From the NCBI GenBank assembly GCA_905234005.1, contig CAJOFW010000021.1, positions 1 through 12,606 of the forward strand: DNA of 12,606 bases, written 5' to 3'. The position numbers were made by a program, and so were the translations under genes. Below, piece after piece: positions 7,504 through 12,606 of this stretch (positions are counted from its first letter, which is position 1; every line of letters begins with the position of its first letter). Origin of the DNA: an uncultured Oscillospiraceae bacterium. Lineage in GTDB: Bacteria > Bacillota > Clostridia > Oscillospirales > Oscillospiraceae. The notes under the pieces are model-generated. The model was not told the origin of the DNA. It saw only the letters and a list, made by a program, of their open reading frames with translations, and made no database searches.

Positions 7504-7532
7504 ATTTTACATGATAAAGCCGTGCTTGGCAA
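7504..7532 (-). promoter_or_regulatory. xpt promoter
   Basis: Minus strand: -35 TTGCCA (7527-7532), 17-base spacer, -10 TAAAAT (7504-7509). The predicted start is near 7497. An inverted repeat GCAAT-N6-ATTGC (7529-7544) overlaps the -35 box and could be an operator. A small TATCG/CGATA hairpin lies in the leader. Confidence 0.65.
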
Positions 7533-7594
7533 TAGTGGTATTGCTCCGATTTTGGTTGGCATTATGTGAGGTTTCTGAGCAAAATCGACAAGAA

Positions 7595-7611
7595 TCCGCC
7601 TCGCCGGCGGA
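7595..7611 (-). terminator. Weak terminator candidate after the HAD gene
   Basis: TCCGCC and GGCGGA arms (minus strand) around a 5-base loop, six bases past the HAD stop codon. It is followed by TTCTTG, a poor U-run. It may partly separate the HAD gene from xpt. Confidence 0.35.
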
Positions 7612-7617
7612 GCCTTT

Positions 7618-8163
7618 TCACCATTCTTCGATACGCGTCCCGGTCACGAGGCAGGCGTGGGCGGCCAGGGCGGCCATCGGCGCGTCGGAGCGGGAATCGG
7701 ACCAGAAGCCGTCGACCGCCGCGTCGCCGTATACCGCGCGGAAGCGGCGGGGCTTCTCCGCGCCGTGGCAGTTCTCGCCGTCGTACAGGCCGGTGGCCTG
7801 CTCGACGCGGGAGGCGATGAGCGCAAAGCCGATCGCACGGGCGGCGGGGGCCAGCAGAAACTCCGGCGACGCGGAGATGACGACGTCGTCGTCCCGGCGC
7901 TGGGCGAGGTACCAGGGCCGGATATCGCCGATGTGCTCCCGCCAGAACAGCTCCGGCGCCTCGGGCGGCACATGGCGCAGAAAGCGGTAGAAGATTTCTT
8001 TGCACCGCGTCTTCGGCTTGAGCCGCGTACCCATGCAGAAAAACGCCCACACAGTCCAGCCGAGCGTCCGCCGGCAGGCGGGGTATCGCCGCAGACACCA
8101 CCGGTAAAACTGCGCGGTGCTGTCCACGGGGTAGATGGTCTTGTCAAAGTCGTAAACGTTCAT
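7618..8163 (-). CDS. HAD-superfamily (class IB, SerB-like) phosphatase
   Basis: Cytoplasmic haloacid-dehalogenase-type hydrolase of 181 residues, substrate unknown. All four HAD motifs are visible: motif I DFDKT with nucleophile Asp5 and acid/base Asp7; motif II VVISASP with Ser98; motif III Lys137 (GAEKP); motif IV GFWSDSRSDAP with Asp156 and Asp160. The helical insert between motifs I and II (about 18-85) fits the C1 cap of class IB enzymes, the group that includes phosphoserine phosphatase and related phosphomonoesterases. The ATG at 8163 starts just four residues before the first strand motif, as is normal in the family. A GAGGCGG sequence is only a weak ribosome-binding site. It has its own promoter. 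A link to purine salvage is possible only by proximity. Confidence 0.88.
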   Translation of the reverse strand: MNVYDFDKTIYPVDSTAQFYRWCLRRYPACRRTLGWTVWAFFCMGTRLKPKTRCKEIFYRFLRHVPPEAPELFWREHIGDIRPWYLAQRRDDDVVISASPEFLLAPAARAIGFALIASRVEQATGLYDGENCHGAEKPRRFRAVYGDAAVDGFWSDSRSDAPMAALAAHACLVTGTRIEEW

Positions 8164-8198
8164 AAAGCCAAAACGCCGCCTCGGGAGATGATGACATG

Positions 8199-8227
8199 AT
8201 TATACCCCGATCGGACGATTTGCGCAA
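8199..8227 (-). promoter_or_regulatory. Promoter of the HAD phosphatase gene
   Basis: Minus strand: -35 TTGCGC (8222-8227), 17-base spacer, -10 TATAAT (8199-8204). The predicted start is near 8192, giving a leader of about 29 bases. The -10 is perfect and the -35 keeps the key TTG. Confidence 0.6.
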
Positions 8228-8280
8228 GCCCGCGGGGAAATGCGATTATATTGCAGTTTTTGTTTTTTTGCGGAAAAACA

Positions 8281-8309
8281 ATGTCAAACAGGCTCGAATA
8301 TGGTATAAT
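8281..8309 (+). promoter_or_regulatory. Promoter of the small membrane-peptide gene
   Basis: -35 ATGTCA (8281-8286, 4 of 6 matches), 17-base spacer, -10 TATAAT (8304-8309) with a TGG extension just before it. The predicted start is near 8316, giving a leader of about 36 bases. Confidence 0.65.
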
Positions 8310-8325
8310 TGTTTTGCTGCGACTC

Positions 8326-8342
8326 CCTCCGGCAGAAGGAGG
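8326..8342 (+). promoter_or_regulatory. Shine-Dalgarno-masking hairpin of the small peptide gene
   Basis: CCTCC (8326-8330) is perfectly complementary to GGAGG (8338-8342), the core of the AAGGAGGTGA ribosome-binding site, across a 7-base loop. The fold would hide the ribosome-binding site in the nascent or full-length message. Local masking of the Shine-Dalgarno is typical of type I toxin mRNAs. Confidence 0.5.
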
Positions 8343-8351
8343 TGATTTTCA

Positions 8352-8438
8352 GTGAACGGACTGTCAGTGTTTGTTATTACCGTCGTGGCGGGTGTCGTTA
8401 CACACTGCATCTGCAAGTGGCTGGACGGTAGGAAGTAA
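8352..8438 (+). CDS. 28-residue type I toxin-like membrane peptide
   Basis: A tiny gene starting with GTG (8352-8354), six bases after a very strong AAGGAGGTGA, and ending in TAA (8436-8438). The peptide has a single hydrophobic helix (roughly residues 4-21, SVFVITVVAGVV) and ends with CKWLDGRK, a Trp followed by charged residues. This layout (short membrane helix, charged tail) matches the Fst/Ldr/TxpA/BsrG-like type I toxins of Gram-positives, and short peptides ending in CKWLDx are, from memory, common and usually unannotated in clostridial genomes. It has its own extended -10 promoter, a ribosome-binding site that can be masked, a strong terminator, and a possible opposing promoter beyond the terminator. 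Toxicity is inference. It is one of only two plus-strand genes here, isolated between minus-strand units. Confidence 0.65.
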   Translation: MNGLSVFVITVVAGVVTHCICKWLDGRK

Positions 8439-8478
8439 CCGCAGTCAGCCCAACGGTCTGGTCAGCCGCAATTGACAA

Positions 8479-8510
8479 GAAACACCCGGGGAGGCACCCC
8501 CGGGTGTTTC
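8479..8510 (+). terminator. Strong intrinsic terminator of the small peptide gene
   Basis: GAAACACCCGGG (8479-8490) and its exact reverse complement (8499-8510) form a 12-bp stem with an 8-base loop, followed by GTTTGCGG. The stem starts 40 bases after the stop codon. The symmetric sequence would also act, less well, on minus-strand transcripts (TTTCTTGTCAATT side). The intervening 8439-8478 carries two copies of GTCAGCC but nothing else recognised. Confidence 0.8.
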
Positions 8511-8553
8511 GTTTGCGGTGATTTTCAAAGAACTGTCAGCTTTCTTTGTCTGT

Positions 8554-8581
8554 ATTATAGCACCTTTCGGGAGGAATGCAA
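8554..8581 (-). promoter_or_regulatory. Candidate antisense-RNA promoter facing the small peptide gene
   Basis: Minus strand: -35 TTGCAT (8576-8581), 16-base spacer, -10 TATAAT (8554-8559). Transcription from about 8547 would run into the peptide gene's terminator and 3' end, as the antitoxin RNAs RatA and SR4 do to their toxins. No protein-coding minus-strand gene lies directly downstream. Promoter quality is moderate and the role is inference. Confidence 0.4.
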
Positions 8582-8601
8582 CTGTTTTTTGAAAATCCGT
8601 A

Positions 8602-8630
8602 CAAAAAAACTGTATCCGTTCGCGGCTATA
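8602..8630 (-). terminator. Terminator candidate after the FAD flavoprotein gene
   Basis: Immediately after the TGA stop, TAT-(AG bulge)-CCG pairs with CGG-ATA around CGAA (8613-8630), followed by CAG and seven Us on the minus-strand RNA. The stem is short but the U-run is good. Confidence 0.45.
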
Positions 8631-10577
8631 TCAGTTGTCGTCCACGACGAACTGGCCGGCGAGGCGGCCGTGGGTGCCGGCCATGCCGATGGAGTTGCCG
8701 GCGCAGGGCGTGCAGTAGCCGGTGCCGTAGCGGCCGCCGAGGGAGTTGCCGCAGGTGTACAGACCCTTGATGCCGTTGCCGTTCACGTCGGTGACGTTCA
8801 GGCGGTTCGTCGTCATGACGCCGGACATCGTGACCATGGACACGCTGGCGCTGCCCCGTCCGACGGAGCCGACACAGGCGTAGTACGGGCCTTCGTCGAC
8901 CGGTACGAGCGCGATGGCGCGCTTGCCGAAGTCGGAGTCGACGCCGGCGTAGCACAGCTCGTTGTAGTGCCTGACGGACTCGACGACGGTCGGGATCACG
9001 TCGTCCTTATAGCCGATCATCGCGGCCAGCTCCTCGATCGTGTTCGCGCACAGGACGGACGCGCTCATGCGTTCGGCGACGGTGCAGCCCTTGACGTTGC
9101 CGCGGGTGCCGGGCTGGATGGCGGCCATGCCGTCGATGATGTCCTGATAGTACTGGGGACGGCCGCCGTTCGGGCCGCCGTGCTCAAGACCGCAGGCGCA
9201 GAGGGATTTCATCCACTTCTGATCGGTGATGAGGCAGGCCGTGCCGGGCTTCTGGCGGGCGCAGGCGGTCTGCGCGCCGGTGATGTTGCCCTCGTTGCAG
9301 AAGCGTTTGCCCTCGGCGTTGAGCCAGAGCATGGAGTTTGTGCCCCACGGGCCGCCGGGGCCGCCGCCGAGCACCATCGTGCCGCGCGGCGCGGGTTCGA
9401 CGAAGCCGCCGGCCCAGCACATCATCTTGACGGACGAGCCGTCGCGGCCGGAGGAGTAGAACCGGGCCTTGGAGCCGCCGCCGCGTTCGCTGCGCTCCAT
9501 GTACTCGTTGAGCAGCGCCCAGCTCATGTCCGGGTTGCCGGCGTAGTCGCCGCCGGCCATGACGACGCCCTTGGCGGTGTTCAGTTTGATGTACTCGCCG
9601 GTCGTATCGTCCTGCACGATGACGCCGGTCACGTCGCCGGACGCGTTCTGCACGAGGACGACGCCGCTCGTGCCGTACATCAGCTCGGTGCCGTAGTCGC
9701 GGACGCACTTGTCAAGGCAGGCCTGATTCACAAGGCCGATCTTGGAGTTCGCGGCGACGCCGGCGATCATGTTCTCGTTGTACTCGCCCATGAACTGGCA
9801 GGAGGCGGCCCAGGTCTTGGTGCCCGGCCAGATCGGGTAGTTTTTCTGCAGACAGTCGTAGATGTCCGCGCCGGAGGCCCACTTGTCGTAGTCGAAGTTC
9901 GCCTGGATGATGAGCCAGCCGTCACGCGTGTTGTCGTAGGTGTAGACACGGGGGTCGACGCCCATCTCCTTGGCGATCGCGAGCATATTGTCCATGGTCG
10001 GGCCGGACTCGTTGACATACAGCCGCAGGATGTCGGGGAAGCAGCGGCCGCCGGTGCGTGTCACGAACTCGTCGACAACCTCGCCGAGGTCATACGGGCC
10101 GAAGCCGGCCTGCTCGACCTGCACCTTGGAGTTCCAGCAGCCGAAATCCTCGCCGAACCACGAGTGCGTGTCGATCGGGTGCTTCTCGACGCCGATGACC
10201 TTCGCGCCCTTCTCCGCCGCGCCGAGGACGGCCTGCACGCCCGCGTGACCGAGGCCGATGACCGCGACGTCGCAGTCGATCGTGCGCGAAATCTCCGCGT
10301 CGCTCACGACCGGGGCCGTGCCGAGCCAGTCGCCGGGGCCGCTGTAGCCCCATACGCGGTCGTCGGTGGTGACGCCGCCGACGGAGGACGAGGCCTCGCC
10401 CGACGAACGGGAGGCGGTTCTGGCGGTCTCCTCGACGGTCGCGCCCGATACGGCGTCCGCGTCCGCGAACACGCTCGAGCCGAGAAGGCCGATCGCCGCC
10501 GCGCCGACGGAGGCCGCGCCCGCGCCCTTCAGAAAATCGCGGCGTGAGACAAGCTTTTTCTTCCTGTTCTGATCCAT
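8631..10577 (-). CDS. Tat-exported FAD-dependent reductase (fumarate/urocanate reductase-like)
   Basis: Exported flavoprotein of 648 residues, FAD_binding_2 family, probably a terminal reductase or dehydrogenase acting outside the cytoplasm; substrate unknown. A twin-arginine signal (SRRDFLKG, Arg12-Arg13) is followed by a hydrophobic stretch ending near ADA (38-42), then a Ser-rich linker to about 70. The FAD Rossmann motif is VAVIGLGHAG (104-113), with the strand-end Glu131. The C-terminal FAD-site segment is GLYTCGNSLGGRYGTGY followed by the GRLAGQFV helix, as in fumarate-reductase flavoproteins. There is no FMN_bind domain, yet DAVSGAT (41-47) looks like a flavinylation site. The ATG at 10577 has AAGGAG at good spacing. 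It lies 80 bases after the S41-like gene, with no clear promoter between, so probably one operon. Relatives are often paired with FMN-binding electron carriers, and one diverges from this unit. Confidence 0.9.
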   Translation of the reverse strand: MDQNRKKKLVSRRDFLKGAGAASVGAAAIGLLGSSVFADADAVSGATVEETARTASRSSGEASSSVGGVTTDDRVWGYSGPGDWLGTAPVVSDAEISRTIDCDVAVIGLGHAGVQAVLGAAEKGAKVIGVEKHPIDTHSWFGEDFGCWNSKVQVEQAGFGPYDLGEVVDEFVTRTGGRCFPDILRLYVNESGPTMDNMLAIAKEMGVDPRVYTYDNTRDGWLIIQANFDYDKWASGADIYDCLQKNYPIWPGTKTWAASCQFMGEYNENMIAGVAANSKIGLVNQACLDKCVRDYGTELMYGTSGVVLVQNASGDVTGVIVQDDTTGEYIKLNTAKGVVMAGGDYAGNPDMSWALLNEYMERSERGGGSKARFYSSGRDGSSVKMMCWAGGFVEPAPRGTMVLGGGPGGPWGTNSMLWLNAEGKRFCNEGNITGAQTACARQKPGTACLITDQKWMKSLCACGLEHGGPNGGRPQYYQDIIDGMAAIQPGTRGNVKGCTVAERMSASVLCANTIEELAAMIGYKDDVIPTVVESVRHYNELCYAGVDSDFGKRAIALVPVDEGPYYACVGSVGRGSASVSMVTMSGVMTTNRLNVTDVNGNGIKGLYTCGNSLGGRYGTGYCTPCAGNSIGMAGTHGRLAGQFVVDDN

Positions 10578-10616
10578 GTGTTAGCTCCTTTCGGGATGTG
10601 TTTTCTTCCTGTTCTG
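10556..10616. repeat. 16-base direct repeat at the start of the FAD flavoprotein gene
   Basis: TTTTCTTCCTGTTCTG occurs at 10556-10571 (coding, minus-strand codons for QNRKK just after the start) and again exactly at 10601-10616 in the untranslated region, 45 bases apart. It may be a local duplication around the ribosome-binding site or a pair of binding sites. Confidence 0.7.
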
Positions 10617-10657
10617 TTATGCAAATATTCTGTTATTCTATATTGTATGTGTGTGTT

Positions 10658-11872
10658 TTACGACCGCCGGATGTATTGCAGGGCCGCGTCGAGCGGCGTG
10701 TCGCTTCGCAGCTCGCCGGGCGTCCAGGGGATGTGGTCGTGGACGGGCACGCCGCGTCCGATCACGCCCTCCCCTTCCCACGCGGCGGCGCTGATGACCG
10801 TGGGCCACGTCAGGACGAAGCGGTCGTCCAGCTCGTAGGATACGTCGCCCCGGAAGTCGATCGTGCCGAGCGACTTTCGGCCGATGATACGCGCCCCCGC
10901 GTTCGAGGCGGCAAGAGCGGCGCGCTCCGCCGCGCCGCGTGTCCACGTATCGGTCAGCACGACGATCCGGGCCGGGGCCGCGCCGGGGATGACCGTGTCG
11001 GTCATGCCGCTGTCCGAGAGCCGCGCAAGCTCCGCGACCGTCTCCTCCATGCCGGGCACGTTCACGAGCGGGGCCGCGAGGAGCATACAGTTGAAGCGGG
11101 TGTAGTTTACATAATATGAGCTGTCCACCAGCGCCGAAAGCGGCGTATCCGCCCGGCATACGAACGGCAGCAGGGCGAGCATATCGTCCTCGTCCTCGCC
11201 ATACGCGTTGCGCAGGTCGACGATCAGACCGGACGCGTTTTGGATGGCCGCCGTGTGCGCCGCGATGAACGCCGCCGCGCCGCCGTCAAACGCGCCGGGG
11301 CGCAGATAAAGCACGCCGTCCGCCATCGAGCGGCACGCCCGCTCTATCACCGGCGGGGCGAGGGGATGGTGCGAAAGCCACAGCCGCTCCGTGCCGCCGT
11401 CCGCGTAAAGCACGTCGACGGCGTCGGTCATCTTCAGCGCGCCGTTCCAGTCCTCACGCTCGGGGGTGTCGGCGTAGAGGAAGTTCTTCTGGAAGAGCGC
11501 GCGGTGCTTTGCGGGGGAGCCGCCGTTCAGGGCGGTGAGGCGGTCGCCGGGCGCAAGACGCGTCTCGTGGGTGACGGCGGTGACGCAGAGGCTGTCGCCG
11601 CACCGCCGCGTATAGAAGCCCGGACTCCATGGCGTATAGCCCTCGAGCCGCAGGGCAAGACGCAGGTGCCTGTCGCCCGTGCAGGCGAGCATCTGGTTGA
11701 TGTACCGCAGGAACAGCAGCTCGTCGAGCCTGTCGTCGTGCCACGCCTGTCCGACGGCCTGGTTATAGTACCGGGGATCGAATCGCCGCTCATCCAGCAG
11801 CGCCGCGCCGGCGTAATCCCGGCGGAGGATCGTCACGATGTCCCCGAAAAGCTGATCGTATCGTCTGTTCAT
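10658..11872 (-). CDS. S41-peptidase-fold protein lacking the catalytic Ser-Lys pair
   Basis: 404-residue protein resembling the S41 (C-terminal processing/Tsp) family, with no signal peptide, so presumably cytoplasmic. Order: helical N domain (1-70), a degenerate PDZ-like part around APGDRLTALNGG, then the S41 core (GVLYLRPGAFDGG, LIVDLRNAYG, RIVVLTDTWTRGAAE, IIGRKSLGT). In active members the TxSAxE serine is the nucleophile and a Lys follows the GxxTxG loop. Here these positions are Gly313 (GGC codon at 10934-10936) and Thr337, so proteolysis is unlikely and a binding or scaffold role is possible. The ATG at 11872 coincides with the predicted transcription start, and there is no Shine-Dalgarno. 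The gene is the first of a unit with the FAD flavoprotein. The family call is from fold-like motifs and is less certain than for the other genes. Confidence 0.8.
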   Translation of the reverse strand: MNRRYDQLFGDIVTILRRDYAGAALLDERRFDPRYYNQAVGQAWHDDRLDELLFLRYINQMLACTGDRHLRLALRLEGYTPWSPGFYTRRCGDSLCVTAVTHETRLAPGDRLTALNGGSPAKHRALFQKNFLYADTPEREDWNGALKMTDAVDVLYADGGTERLWLSHHPLAPPVIERACRSMADGVLYLRPGAFDGGAAAFIAAHTAAIQNASGLIVDLRNAYGEDEDDMLALLPFVCRADTPLSALVDSSYYVNYTRFNCMLLAAPLVNVPGMEETVAELARLSDSGMTDTVIPGAAPARIVVLTDTWTRGAAERAALAASNAGARIIGRKSLGTIDFRGDVSYELDDRFVLTWPTVISAAAWEGEGVIGRGVPVHDHIPWTPGELRSDTPLDAALQYIRRS

Positions 11873-11878
11873 ATCGCT

Positions 11879-11907
11879 ATTATAATAAACATTTTGTTAT
11901 TTTGCAA
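11879..11907 (-). promoter_or_regulatory. Promoter of the S41-like gene, predicted leaderless
   Basis: Minus strand: -35 TTGCAA (11902-11907), 17-base spacer, perfect -10 TATAAT (11879-11884). Six bases separate the -10 from the A of the ATG at 11872, so transcription should start on the start codon itself. A small CAAT-CGG-ATTG palindrome overlaps the -35 on its upstream side. Confidence 0.65.
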
Positions 11908-11928
11908 TCGGATTGGGGGCTTTTTTTC

Positions 11929-11957
11929 TTGCGCCGCGCGTTCCGCCGTGGTATTAT
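11929..11957 (+). promoter_or_regulatory. Promoter of the FMN-binding protein gene
   Basis: -35 TTGCGC (11929-11934), 17-base spacer, -10 TATTAT (11952-11957) preceded by TGG, an extended -10. A run of seven Ts (11921-11927) lies just upstream. The predicted start is near 11964. It is divergent from the S41-like gene's promoter, with the two -35 boxes 21 bases apart. Confidence 0.6.
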
Positions 11958-11965
11958 GTACGCAT

Positions 11966-11983
11966 AGCCGACAGGCATCGGCT
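11966..11983 (+). other. 5'-end hairpin in the FMN-binding gene leader
   Basis: AGCCGA (11966-11971) pairs with TCGGCT (11978-11983) around a 6-base loop, within two or three bases of the predicted 5' end of the mRNA and 7 bases before the GAGGG ribosome-binding site. Such a stem may protect the 5' end from decay. Confidence 0.4.
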
Positions 11984-12002
11984 GTTCAGAGAGGGATTTT
12001 CC

Positions 12003-12606
12003 ATGGACAAAGTGAAAAAAATCATACAGGCCCCCTATGGGATGCTCTTTCTGGTGGCGATCGTCATGAGCTTCGCCATCGCGGGCGTCTATACGCTCAC
12101 AAAGGACACCATAGAGGCCGCCGCGCTCGCGGCGCAGGCCGCCGCCCGTGCAGCCGTCATGGAGGACGCGGCCTGCATGACCGAGCTGCCGCTGGACGAG
12201 GACGCACCGGTCGATTACTGCTACGAGGCGTACGACGCGCAGGACAACGTGATCGGGTACGTGAGCAAGATCACCGTCGTCGGCTTCGGCGGCGAGATCG
12301 AGGTCACGGTCGGCATGGACATGACCGGCACGATCACCGCGATCAACGTCGGCGGCTCCGACTTCTCCGAGACGAGCGGTCTCGGCGCGAAGACGAGGGA
12401 ACCGGCGTTCACCGATCAGTTCCGGGGCATGAGCGGTATGCTCGTGCTCAAGCAGAACATCGACAGCGTCACCGGCGCGTCCGTCAGCTCCGGCGCGGTC
12501 GTATCGGGCGTGAACAAGGCCGTCGACTACATGAAGGGCCTTCTGCCCGAGGGCGCCGTCGCGGTCGACACGGAGCCGATCGAGCTGACGGCGGAGGAGC
12601 TTTCCG
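12003..12606 (+). CDS. RnfG/NqrC-like FMN-binding membrane protein (partial, runs off the window)
   Basis: 201 codons are visible with no stop, so the gene continues beyond the window. A short cytoplasmic N-terminus and one membrane helix (about 13-33) anchor an FMN_bind domain that would face outward. The domain shows the family's conserved SETSGLGAK (122-130, compare HxETPGLG in RnfG), and the flavinylation motif DSVTGASVSS (154-163), in which Ser160 would carry FMN attached by ApbE. Such proteins pass electrons across or along the membrane in Rnf, Nqr and extracellular reductase chains. The ATG at 12003 has GAGGG 7 bases upstream. The Rnf assignment is not proven: no other rnf gene is visible. 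Divergent orientation beside a Tat-exported FAD reductase suggests it may feed that enzyme. Confidence 0.88.
   Translation, partial: MDKVKKIIQAPYGMLFLVAIVMSFAIAGVYTLTKDTIEAAALAAQAAARAAVMEDAACMTELPLDEDAPVDYCYEAYDAQDNVIGYVSKITVVGFGGEIEVTVGMDMTGTITAINVGGSDFSETSGLGAKTREPAFTDQFRGMSGMLVLKQNIDSVTGASVSSGAVVSGVNKAVDYMKGLLPEGAVAVDTEPIELTAEELS

Noticed and set aside
7484..7512. Plus-strand TTGACA at 7484-7489 as a promoter
   Set aside because: The -10 at the right distance (TTACAT) is poor, and no plus-strand gene follows.
7441..7617. Purine riboswitch before xpt
   Set aside because: Predicted leader is too short, and the conserved three-way junction sequences are not seen on the minus strand.
8472..10547. 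Long plus-strand open frame (691 codons) opposite the FAD reductase
   Set aside because: Same shadow effect: composition of reversed GC-rich codons, no motifs, and it overlaps the small peptide's terminator.

Overview
This is a GC-rich bacterial window with Firmicutes features: strong AGGAGG ribosome-binding sites, TTGnnn-17-TATAAT promoters, a Gram-positive style lipoprotein, xanthine phosphoribosyltransferase, MgtE, and a Fst/TxpA-like small membrane peptide. Together these suggest a high-GC, anaerobic, probably gut-associated clostridium (Oscillospirales- or Christensenellales-like). That placement is inference; no rRNA or marker gene is present.

Left part (1-7440, all minus strand, read right to left): a purine-uptake and salvage block. 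xpt (xanthine phosphoribosyltransferase) is followed after a short gap by a BMP/PnrA-type solute-binding lipoprotein. Next come two strong intergenic hairpins with an internal promoter, then a duplicated-domain ABC ATPase and two permeases, with genes overlapping or 1 base apart. The binding protein, ATPase and two permeases make one complete nucleoside/nucleobase importer, and Xpt would trap imported purine bases as nucleotides. Beyond the last permease, a structured 221-base leader holding a 22-codon Arg-rich ORF precedes mgtE, a Mg2+ transporter.

Middle part (7441-8630): a HAD-family phosphatase gene (minus) with its own promoter. Then, on the plus strand, there is a very short gene for a 28-residue hydrophobic peptide with a Trp/charged C-terminus. 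It has a strong promoter, a Shine-Dalgarno that can be masked by an upstream CCTCC, a strong terminator, and a candidate opposing promoter at its 3' side. This is the architecture of a type I toxin-antitoxin locus.

Right part (8631-12606): a possible redox module. A minus-strand unit encodes an S41-peptidase-fold protein that lacks the expected catalytic Ser and Lys and is probably translated from a leaderless mRNA. It is followed by a Tat-exported FAD flavoprotein of the fumarate/urocanate-reductase type. Diverging from this unit, on the plus strand, is a membrane-anchored RnfG/NqrC-like FMN-binding protein cut off by the window end. The FAD protein carries a flavinylation-like sequence (DAVSGAT) just after its Tat signal although it has no FMN-binding domain. 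This hints that the two gene products share an extracytoplasmic flavin electron-transfer route.
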